In this document: positions 53,571-61,728 of the stretch, piece after piece
Layout: each line of letters opens with the position of its first letter
Numbering within the stretch: the first letter of the stretch is position 1
Notes under the pieces: generated by a model
The model's input: only the letters and a program-made list of their open reading frames with translations
What the model was told of the DNA's origin: nothing
The model's database searches: none
Translations under genes and position numbers: made by a program
Source: Paenibacillus sp. OK003
Lineage (GTDB): Bacteria > Bacillota > Bacilli > Paenibacillales > Paenibacillaceae
DNA: 64,000 nucleotides
NCBI RefSeq assembly: GCF_900109515.1
Contig: NZ_FOBD01000003.1
Location: 248,001 to 312,000, forward strand
Direction: 5' to 3'

Positions 53571-53686
53571 ACATCGATCACATGCACTTAAAGCTTTATT
53601 AAGTACCATAATACATGAAAATGTTCACAATGTTATGTGACAAATGACAAGATGAGAGGTTAAACACGGTTGCTAGGTATTATCGT

Positions 53687-54880
53687 TTGAAAACTGTAAT
53701 TGATCCGAAGGAAAAAGAGACAACGTATGAGTATGATACAGCCGGTAACTTGACTAAAACGATTAATCCAAAACAGGCTGTAGTTCAGTATGAGTACAAT
53801 GGGCAAAATCAGTTAATGAAAAAGACAGATGCCATTGGCAAGGTGACAGATAACAAATATGATTCAAATGGCAACCTAATGGAGACCACGACTCCTAATG
53901 GGAACACAATCTCTTCAACATTCACGGCTTTGGATCAACTCAAAACTATAAGTATAGATGGGCAACAAAAGTGGTCTTATGAATATGATGAAAATGGATT
54001 ACTGGTCAATGTTAATAATGGTGCTCGTTCCTTTACGTATAAGCCTGATGGTTTACCTGAAACAGAGGTAGATAGAGGACATCAAAAGTCTTATATCTAT
54101 AATGCGAATAGTGGACTTCAGGAACTCTCATATGCAACCGGTGCACATTCGTCTACTGTAAGTTATGATTACACCGAGTTAGATCAAGTCAAAAGCATTA
54201 GCAAGGATAATCAAAACCTCATTTCTTATCAGTACAATGATATGGCTGCAATGGAACAAGCCGATCGGGCAAACGGAATTGTAACCAAGGCTGACTACGA
54301 TACTGGGGAACAGTTGCGCACTTACGGTGATTACTCCAGCACAGGAAGTGTACTTCGCGAGTACGAATACACGTATGACTCTAATGAGAATGTAAAGACA
54401 ATTCATTCAGAACTAGGTGATACAGCGTATGAGTACGATGCGCTTAACCAACTCGAACAAGAAACTCTACCCGATGGTACAACAATTAAATACCGCTATG
54501 ACGACGTGGGTAATCGGACACAAAAAGTAGTTGTCACCAATGGGCAGGAGCAAACCACTGTATACGAGCATAATAAAGCCAATCAATTAACTTCTGTTAA
54601 TGGACAATCTTATCAGTATGACAATAATGGAAACCTATTAAACGATGGAAAACAAACGTATATATATGATGCACTGGATCAATTAATTGAAGTGCAAGAT
54701 CAATCTGGTCAGAGAATACAGTTTAACGGATCAAACCACAGTATGAATATGACGCATGGTAAATCAGAGTTTAACTTGTGTACAAAATACGAGTTTTGTG
54801 AATATGTAATAACAAAAAGAAAAAACCAATGCGATCGTTCGCATTGGTTGCTCTCGCTTTACTGTAATTCTTCTTCTTAA
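53687..54880 (+). pseudogene. RHS/YD-repeat protein fragment
   Basis: About 350 residues of YD repeats (TTYEYDTAGNLTKTINPKQA, IKYRYDDVGNRTQKV, YEYDALNQLEQETLPDG) recur every 20-40 residues. There is no signal peptide, no start with a ribosome site (the frame is open back to 53648) and no C-terminal RHS core or toxin tip. After about 54725 the frame reads unrelated sequence through the CotH terminator. It is an internal scrap of a large wall-associated or polymorphic-toxin protein gene, deleted at both ends. Confidence 0.8.
54815..54849 (-). terminator. Terminator of the cotH-type gene
   Basis: On the minus strand AACCAATGCGA / TCGCATTGGTT (54824-54849) with a TCGT-complement loop, followed by a T-rich run from the AAAAAGAAAAA tract. 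Confidence 0.75.
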
Positions 54881-56559
54881 TTTCCTTCCTTAGACTGATC
54901 ACCCTTTGCAGCTCCAGGAAAGCCGCCTCCCATGCCTGGAATAATATTTTCACCCAGTTTGGATAGATCAACCGAAGAAGCATTAATCAGCGAATCCGAG
55001 TTCTCTTTCTGTTTCTCGGTCGTGGAAGGAATATCTCCGTCCAGTTGCCCCTGTATACTTTCTGCACGCAGCGTGCCAAGTTTGGTCAATTCCGCAACAG
55101 CTTCCTCGTACTTGTCGTAGGTGATAAACGCTGTAGGGTCTTGCTTCACATATTCCGCGATCATGTCGTTCAGGCTCTGCACTTTTTCTTCGAATTTTCC
55201 GTCTGCGAAGTATCCATCTACGATCTCCTGCAAATATTCGTGATACTTGGCCTTATACTCGGGCACTTCAAGCAGCTTGCCCAAAATCGGACGTTCCTCC
55301 AGGCTGACCCCTGATACCGGCGTATCAATCGCCAGATTCACGACATCGGATGCAGAACCAGATTGAAATCCGCCGAAGGCCATGTTGTAGTCCCAGGGTA
55401 ACATGCTGATTTGTCCATCGTTCTCATACAGATAATAGTTATGTCCCATTCCGGACGTGTAGCTGTCCATATTGACAACCACCGTGTGGGCTGCGAAATA
55501 CCTCAGAACTTCGTCCACATCCACATATTTCTCCAGTTCGGTGCCTGTGCTCAAGTTTTTGAGCGATTCGATGACACGCTGATAATCTTCCTCTGTTGTT
55601 TTGGTTTCAGCATTGTCAAAGATGGCGGAGTAACTGGATGATTTGTCATCGGTGTACACCAATGAAACACCATTGCCGCTTCCATCCATACCACCTGGAC
55701 CACGGTTACCCTTCATACCTGCTTCCGGTAATGTATTCGCACCATCTTCCCCTGTCCCACTGTTCATATTGGGCGGGCTTGCACCGTCCGGTGGCGCCAT
55801 ACCTTCATTAGGAAACTGCATATCTCCATATCCTTGTGCAAAAGGATTTCCATCTGGCCCTCCCATACCTCCTGGCCCCATGTTGTTGTCATTGTTCGGC
55901 TTGTAAAGTTCACCCTCGTCATTCTTGGCTCTAGCGAGATATCCACTGTCAATGTCCTCGACAGCCAGGTACATGCCCCAAGTCTCTCCATTTACACTAA
56001 TATTGGAGAATGCGAATAAAGGTGCATCTACGCCAATATAACTCATAATGTCATAACTCAAATATTCCTTCATATAGCTATTGTCACTAATCATGTTGTT
56101 AACGACGAGCTTGTCCAACCCCATCCAAGTTTGATCCTTGACGTATTCATCAAACTTGATTTTGAAACTATATCGATCCGTTGTATCATCGTTAGCGACT
56201 TGCCGCAGGCTGGAGTTACCCTTTGGACGAATTCCGACGTTTTCAATCGTCGTTCCGTTAATTGTAATATTAGCTGAGATGTACTGTTCCTCGGTTGCAG
56301 TGTCCAGCATTTTTTCCCATGCCTCTTCATCCACATCAATCGAAATGGACATAACCTCAGTCTTGTCGATTTGATCAGCATATCCTACTGTCTGCGCGGT
56401 ATTCTCCGTTTTACTCTGATTATCCGTATTCGTTTGTTCATTTTCAGTCGAATTACTTTCCGAGTCCCCATTTCCTTGATTAGTCGAACTACAAGCCGTC
56501 AGCATCGCAGTACATAGCATCGCTACAGCGATAAACTTGGTCGATTTGTATAGATTCAT
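54877..56559 (-). CDS. CotH-family lipoprotein
   Basis: 560 residues with a lipoprotein signal and lipobox LTAC near residue 22, then a Ser/Asn/Glu-rich linker. The CotH domain follows: VMSISIDVDEEAWEKML, IGVDAPLFAFSNISVNGETW, and the kinase-like site MLPWDYNMAFGGF. A Gly/Met/Pro-rich insert lies at about residues 225-305. CotH of Bacillus phosphorylates spore coat proteins. Surface-anchored versions in other Gram-positives are linked to cellulosome or wall assembly. The lipobox puts this one outside the membrane. GGGGTGATG precedes the ATG. Confidence 0.92.
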   Translation of the reverse strand: MNLYKSTKFIAVAMLCTAMLTACSSTNQGNGDSESNSTENEQTNTDNQSKTENTAQTVGYADQIDKTEVMSISIDVDEEAWEKMLDTATEEQYISANITINGTTIENVGIRPKGNSSLRQVANDDTTDRYSFKIKFDEYVKDQTWMGLDKLVVNNMISDNSYMKEYLSYDIMSYIGVDAPLFAFSNISVNGETWGMYLAVEDIDSGYLARAKNDEGELYKPNNDNNMGPGGMGGPDGNPFAQGYGDMQFPNEGMAPPDGASPPNMNSGTGEDGANTLPEAGMKGNRGPGGMDGSGNGVSLVYTDDKSSSYSAIFDNAETKTTEEDYQRVIESLKNLSTGTELEKYVDVDEVLRYFAAHTVVVNMDSYTSGMGHNYYLYENDGQISMLPWDYNMAFGGFQSGSASDVVNLAIDTPVSGVSLEERPILGKLLEVPEYKAKYHEYLQEIVDGYFADGKFEEKVQSLNDMIAEYVKQDPTAFITYDKYEEAVAELTKLGTLRAESIQGQLDGDIPSTTEKQKENSDSLINASSVDLSKLGENIIPGMGGGFPGAAKGDQSKEGN

Positions 56560-57038
56560 TTGCCATCACCCCATGATTGTTATTTTTTATATGTAACCAT
56601 CATAGATAGCAATTCTTAAATGAATCTGAATTAAATCGTAAACAGGTCAAACAGAAATATTAATGTTCAAAAAAACTGTAATAGTGGCGTCCATGGACTG
56701 TCTTCTGGTCCTCTCAAGTACTACCCTATTGCCGTTAGCTACTCATCATTAATATGGATAAATGTTACTTTTTATTTTTATATACCCCGAGGATTTTTTA
56801 ATTTTACATGGATTATTATGTGATTCAGCGTATTCCCTCTCCATTCGATCCCATACAACTTCCGGGCTGCGATTAAATCATGCATTTTACGTTTGCCTTC
56901 AAACATCTCGAACCTCGTTCTTATTTCGTTCCCTTTTTTTCCTTTGTTATCCGAGTTGACAGCTCATTATACAGCTCATTATACAAAAAAGAGACCATAT
57001 GAAACATATGGCCTAGGTAAACTGGTACACTGTGAAGG
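56560..57038. other. Intergenic region between two minus-strand genes
   Basis: Holds the terminator at 56983-57013 for the WG-repeat gene and the presumed cotH promoter. Otherwise AT-rich without a convincing frame. Confidence 0.5.
56983..57013 (-). terminator. Terminator of the WG-repeat gene
   Basis: CCATATGAAACATATGG (56995-57011) is a 7-bp stem, and on the minus strand it is followed by CTCTTTTTTG. Confidence 0.6.
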
Positions 57039-59549
57039 TTACGGTTGCTCGTGAAAAGCTTTCCAGAATGAACCCTCTGTATTAATGATGTCCTTGATCT
57101 GGGCAAAAGGGATTGTAAACGTCGGAAATCCCGCGACATAAGGAGCGATTTCATAAGGGCTAAAGTATAAATGCAGTGCATCCGCTGTGACAAAAAAGGG
57201 CTGATCCGGGCTGATTCCCTCATACGTGTCCGGAAAAACATAAGAGTACTGCGGATCATTCTTGATCTGATCTCCTACGATTTTGCTAAGCACCTTCACA
57301 TAATCACTGTTCGGTTTAAACAAATCCTTGAGTTCATACATCTGACCGCTGCTCAGATTAATAATCGCATAGATCATCGTTGGCATGCCATGTGCAGCAC
57401 CAGCCGGGTAGTTATAACCCGTGAGCTTGAGTTGAAGCAATTGCTGCTTGTAGAACGTAATATCAAAATCACCTGTATACGTGTAATCCAGCTTCTGATC
57501 CGCAGGAATTGGCTTCACTTGGGATAATGCCTTTAACTTGGCGTTTACTGCAAGCTGAATGGCTTGATCGGTTAATCCTTCCACCTGCGGATAATACACG
57601 AGGTAATCGGGGTTTGGCTTATATTTCTCTTCCCGTACACGATAAGGCGGGTGAAGTGGAACGATTGTATTTTGGCGCCAGATGATCTGCCCGGTTCGGT
57701 TTACATAGGATAAGCGTTGGTCCACATACGCCTTAATCAGATCGGGAGCTACCAATTCGAGTGTGCCCGAACCTTCAACACGGGGGTATCCTGATGCAGG
57801 TTGCCCATTTAGATCCAGAAAGAACGTTTGTGTTCCATTTGTGGCTGAAGCCAGCCTTCCCTTGTAATTCGATACATCCGTATATACAAAATCCGAAAGC
57901 TTTCTACCATTGACATCTGCAATTGCATAGACCGAACCGATAAAAGACTGTTTGGGATCAATCGCTTGCCCCAGGGCCAGCCGATGTTCTCCCAGATCTC
58001 GAATGTCATTGTAGGCGGGTTGGATGGTAAATGTGCCCTGAGTATTAATAACGCCATAGATGGAGTTGTAATCCTCCGCTGTATTCACAATAGCGTATCC
58101 ACCACTGAACGGAAATGCCGAGGTGAAGCTCGGCTGAATTCGGATATGACCACTTTCGTCGATATAACCGTATTTACCTGATGCCTCTTTCTGAAAAGGA
58201 AGTAATCCGTCACCCAGAGGTCCTACATAGGCATACGGATACGTCGCCAGCCGCTGACCATTTCGGTTAATTAACGCATATTCATTATCTTTGATCTGCA
58301 CAACGGCCTTGCCATCCTGAAAATCGTTCGCTGAAGCGAACTGCGCCCGAATGACCTCATTTCCAGAGGTGTCCAAATAACCGTAATGACTGACTTCCCC
58401 GCCTGCCTGACTGCTGTCTGAAAGGTAAAATAGCGCTCGGCCGTCCTTCACATCGGCAATAAACGGATATGCCCGTTTGGTCAATACTGCGCCTTGTTCA
58501 TCAATCATCTTGAACCCTTGGGAATCAATGACAATGGCCCGACCTTCTGTGAAAGAATTAATGGAATCGTATACAGGTTGAACGACAAATTGCCCGTTAA
58601 GATTGATGATGCCAGTTTTCCCGTCTTTCACCACGACAGCCAAGCCATTTCGTTGAAAGTCTTGGGCATCGTCAAGTACCGGTTCAAGACGAATACGACC
58701 TTGGGCGTCCATATAACCCCACCGGGTTCCAGTTGTTGTTCTGACTGATATCGGAAATAACCACGTCGTTTCACGCGGCCCCTCTGTGCCCATGGCTTGC
58801 CTAATCTTCGTTTCCAGCTCAAGCAGAACTTCCCGTGAAGGGTATGGTTCACTGAAGCTTAGCGCTTTTTGGACCGAAACGAGTGCAGCTGGAAATAATC
58901 CGGCTTTATACTGAGCGTCCGCAAGATAATACCAATAGAAAATATAATCTGGATGTTGTTCTGCCAATTGTTCGTAATACTTTACTACCTTAGGAAAGTA
59001 ATACGGATATACATCTGTTGCGGGAACCCATTTACCATTCTGCCAGCGGATGATTTCGACCCGATAAGCTTCACCTGTATCATGAATCCAGAGGGCAATT
59101 TCTACTTTGCCATCTCTGCCGTGGTGACCCGGCATATCGATGATTTCCGCATGGCTATAATACAAGTCTTCTGGCGCCAGATCTGTCAGTCCTGCTCCCG
59201 TCCAATCGTATACAGCAAGCTTCGACCAGATCGCACCGATCTGCCAGCCGACAATGAGATTGTTCCGCGCCGTGGATGTTACCGATGCCGCTGTCAACAA
59301 GGTAACGCCATAACCCAAGCCTTTCGTCAAAGACATCTTGATCCAGTGACCCTGGTAAAATTTCAGAACAAGCAGCATTAATTCACCGCCCTGCTCATAT
59401 ACAGCAGCAATCTCCGGCATTCCGTCTCCCGTTAAATCTGAAGCATAAATAGCCGGATGTTTGACCGGTTTATCAATGGTGACGACAGTCGCGTCAGCCG
59501 GGATATGTTGATTGACAATTTGCGTTAACAGAGGTTCACTCATGGACAT
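57039..59549 (-). CDS. WG-repeat protein with C-terminal DUF3298 domain
   Basis: 836 residues from the ATG at 59549 behind AAGGAGG. An N-terminal beta-rich part (ASDLTGDGMPEIAAVYEQGG, FG-GAP-like) and TPR-like helices (FYWYYLADAQYKAGLFPAAL) come first. Then at least eight WG repeats with the G-(Y/I)-(I/M)-(D/N)-x2-G pattern follow: RWGYMDAQGRIRLEP, YGYLDTSGNEV, YGYIDESGHIRIQP, YGVINTQGTFTIQP. The C-terminus is DUF3298 (INLSSGQMYELKDLFKPNSD). No signal peptide or membrane helix is visible. Function unknown; WG repeats suggest binding or scaffolding. Confidence 0.88.
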   Translation of the reverse strand: MSMSEPLLTQIVNQHIPADATVVTIDKPVKHPAIYASDLTGDGMPEIAAVYEQGGELMLLVLKFYQGHWIKMSLTKGLGYGVTLLTAASVTSTARNNLIVGWQIGAIWSKLAVYDWTGAGLTDLAPEDLYYSHAEIIDMPGHHGRDGKVEIALWIHDTGEAYRVEIIRWQNGKWVPATDVYPYYFPKVVKYYEQLAEQHPDYIFYWYYLADAQYKAGLFPAALVSVQKALSFSEPYPSREVLLELETKIRQAMGTEGPRETTWLFPISVRTTTGTRWGYMDAQGRIRLEPVLDDAQDFQRNGLAVVVKDGKTGIINLNGQFVVQPVYDSINSFTEGRAIVIDSQGFKMIDEQGAVLTKRAYPFIADVKDGRALFYLSDSSQAGGEVSHYGYLDTSGNEVIRAQFASANDFQDGKAVVQIKDNEYALINRNGQRLATYPYAYVGPLGDGLLPFQKEASGKYGYIDESGHIRIQPSFTSAFPFSGGYAIVNTAEDYNSIYGVINTQGTFTIQPAYNDIRDLGEHRLALGQAIDPKQSFIGSVYAIADVNGRKLSDFVYTDVSNYKGRLASATNGTQTFFLDLNGQPASGYPRVEGSGTLELVAPDLIKAYVDQRLSYVNRTGQIIWRQNTIVPLHPPYRVREEKYKPNPDYLVYYPQVEGLTDQAIQLAVNAKLKALSQVKPIPADQKLDYTYTGDFDITFYKQQLLQLKLTGYNYPAGAAHGMPTMIYAIINLSSGQMYELKDLFKPNSDYVKVLSKIVGDQIKNDPQYSYVFPDTYEGISPDQPFFVTADALHLYFSPYEIAPYVAGFPTFTIPFAQIKDIINTEGSFWKAFHEQP

Positions 59550-59689
59550 GCCTGTTTCCTCCTTAAGACAGCATTCGCCTAATGTATGGGTATGCATCAT
59601 AAGCGGGGATATGACATCTGATCGAATATAACCGTTAACTTGGGAGATTCAAAAACCCATTTTACTCAAATAAAATAAAAAGCATTGCA

Positions 59690-59715
59690 GAGGCTCATGC
59701 TTCTGCAATGCTTTA
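59690..59715 (-). terminator. Terminator of the SWIM/DUF4132 operon
   Basis: AAAGCATTGCAGA and TCTGCAATGCTTT form a 12-13 bp stem. On the minus strand the tail is T-rich. Confidence 0.75.
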
Positions 59716-59728
59716 TGTGTCAATTCGT

Positions 59729-60025
59729 TCAGGATGATTCCTGAGTGCTGAGCTGTACATACTGTGTGAGGCGGCAATAATGAAGCAACATAAGCTCCTC
59801 ATCGCCGCTCCCCAAAGCGGTTTTTCGGCCCTCTTCGATCATGTGTTCCAATATTTCACGAAGGAAAGTCATTTGGAACCTCGAGGTCTCCACGATTAGC
59901 TGTTCCAATACTTCAATATCTTTCAGTGTGAATTGGGATAACCCGCGAAGCAACAGCTCTTCTGACCAGCTGCTGATCTTCTGCATCAACTGACTATAGT
60001 CTTCCAATTCTCCCCGTCCTTCCAT
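59729..60025 (-). CDS. Small helical protein, last gene of the SWIM operon
   Basis: 98 residues, almost all helix (SWSEELLLRGLSQFTLKDIE, TFLREILEHMIEEGRKTAL). The ATG lies inside the 3' end of the SWIM gene (32-bp overlap), so translation is coupled. Acidic, no cysteines of note. I do not recognise a family. Position suggests a partner subunit of the SWIM protein. Confidence 0.75.
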   Translation of the reverse strand: MEGRGELEDYSQLMQKISSWSEELLLRGLSQFTLKDIEVLEQLIVETSRFQMTFLREILEHMIEEGRKTALGSGDEELMLLHYCRLTQYVQLSTQESS

Positions 60026-61724
60026 AACCCGTATCCAGTTTCAGACTGATCACTGTTGGACCCTTCAGGAAGCTGATCGGGTATATCCGTTGTTGCTCTA
60101 TACGCACGAAAGCATAAAAGTTTTCGAGTGTTCCTGTTCCATAACCCGACTCCAACCTTTTGATCATGGTCTCCCATTCCGTTGAATAAGGAAGAGTCAG
60201 ATCCAACGTCTCCCCATGGTCACTCTTCATCGTTAGAATAAAGTCCTGTGATTGCTTATCGAAGCGATGCTCTACAACCCGGGCAACCTTGATCATCGCC
60301 AGTCGTTCTTTCGGAACGGAAAACAACTCAAATGAGCGCGCATCCTCAGCGAGTACGGAGGGTATATCTTGCATGTACTTGCCCAGATTCACCTCTTCAA
60401 CTCCTGTTCGGGGCAACAGTGTAAGCTTTGCGCCTTCCCCGGAGGAGAGTCGATGCTCTTCATTTACTTTAACCGAACGAAACTGAACCTCTTCCCCGGC
60501 AAATTGACGAAAAGTCAGATTGGGCAGCCATGGAGTGAAGGAACCATAATGCTCTGTATATGAAAATTGATTATCTTCATAGTATACCGCCCGCACATCG
60601 CTGTACGTATAAATTTCGGCATCATCAAAGCAATAGAAATAATACGTAATTCCTCGGTAACCGGAGCGTGTCTCCCATGCATCAGCCCCCAATCCATACA
60701 GATGCAGCTCTGGAACCGCATAGTATTTACTTCGAAAACTGCCAATGAGCTGACTTTGTTTGAATGCAGATACCTTCTCTTGTTCAAGCACCTGTAATGC
60801 AAGATACAACTTGCTTACCCGATCAAGCATCGATTGCATGGAGAACCGTACGTGTCGGTTAAAAAACAGTTGCAGTTCTCCCTGAATCCCACGTAAACCT
60901 CGCTCAATGTCGGGAAGATGACCACTATGAGCGGCAATTGCCAATGTCTCCAATTGGGCCATATACGATTGAGGCAGACGAGCAAGTCCCGTCTTTAGCA
61001 GGCCTGCCAGCATGCAACGACATTCCTGCACCGTTTGAAGCGAAAATTTGGCATCATGGACTCTTCCACTTATGGCTTCCGTATCATCCAAACCTTGTTG
61101 CATCCGATACCGCAATAATGCTTCAAGCTTGGCCATATTGCCAGCAGTTTGTTTTACTTTGCACAGGGCCTTAGCCAGACTAGCTTCTTCTGTAAACGAA
61201 ACCTCAATTTCTTGTTTCACCAGACGCACCGTTAGAAGAGACTCTTCCAATATTTCAATCTGCTCAGGATATCTTAATCGGAACAGAACCTCCTCAATCA
61301 AGGAAGAGCTATACGATTTAATCAAAGGAGCAAGATCCGATTCAACCATCCAGCGAAAGCGTGACTCCGTTACCAGACCAGACTCTGGCTCCAACTCTGC
61401 TGATGAAGCTTCTTCACCCTGATTGAATGTATCCTTTGTTTGATATTCTCGTTGATAATACAAAATCGAAATCAATACATGTTTGCAAATATTGTCTGCC
61501 GGACAGGAGCACTCCCAATGATCCAGCGTATTTTCAAGTGTACAATGTGTACCATTACTCAACTGACAACCCACAGAGGCTTCGTTCCAAGTGTATTGCA
61601 CAGTCACGCCATGATCCAACTCTTTCAGAGACCGTTTGTACAACCCTTTGTTGGCATGTCGAATCAAATAATCCTCCGTACACAGCTTCGAAAATATCCG
61701 GAATTTCTGTTCAAATCCACTCAC
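59994..61724 (-). CDS. SWIM zinc-finger protein
   Basis: 576 residues. The SWIM zinc motif lies at residues 70-90 (WECSCPADNICKHVLISIL): Cys-x-Cys-x5-Cys-x-His. The rest is helical with a beta-rich C-terminal third. SWIM domains bind DNA or proteins. Such proteins are often encoded with MoxR ATPases, VWA proteins and DUF4132 proteins, as in the E. coli yehL-yehQ region near molR. Here the DUF4132 gene ends 4 bp upstream. The rest of any such set would lie beyond the right edge. Molecular role unknown. Confidence 0.9.
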   Translation of the reverse strand: MSGFEQKFRIFSKLCTEDYLIRHANKGLYKRSLKELDHGVTVQYTWNEASVGCQLSNGTHCTLENTLDHWECSCPADNICKHVLISILYYQREYQTKDTFNQGEEASSAELEPESGLVTESRFRWMVESDLAPLIKSYSSSLIEEVLFRLRYPEQIEILEESLLTVRLVKQEIEVSFTEEASLAKALCKVKQTAGNMAKLEALLRYRMQQGLDDTEAISGRVHDAKFSLQTVQECRCMLAGLLKTGLARLPQSYMAQLETLAIAAHSGHLPDIERGLRGIQGELQLFFNRHVRFSMQSMLDRVSKLYLALQVLEQEKVSAFKQSQLIGSFRSKYYAVPELHLYGLGADAWETRSGYRGITYYFYCFDDAEIYTYSDVRAVYYEDNQFSYTEHYGSFTPWLPNLTFRQFAGEEVQFRSVKVNEEHRLSSGEGAKLTLLPRTGVEEVNLGKYMQDIPSVLAEDARSFELFSVPKERLAMIKVARVVEHRFDKQSQDFILTMKSDHGETLDLTLPYSTEWETMIKRLESGYGTGTLENFYAFVRIEQQRIYPISFLKGPTVISLKLDTGYGRTGRIGRL

Positions 61725-61728
61725 GTGA

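Larger units (their letters stand above)
53048..53686. other. Repeat-rich intergenic region
   Basis: Holds repeat copies 10 and 11 and the 58-bp block, with a small possible frame at 53317-53397. Nothing else is recognisable. Confidence 0.6.
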
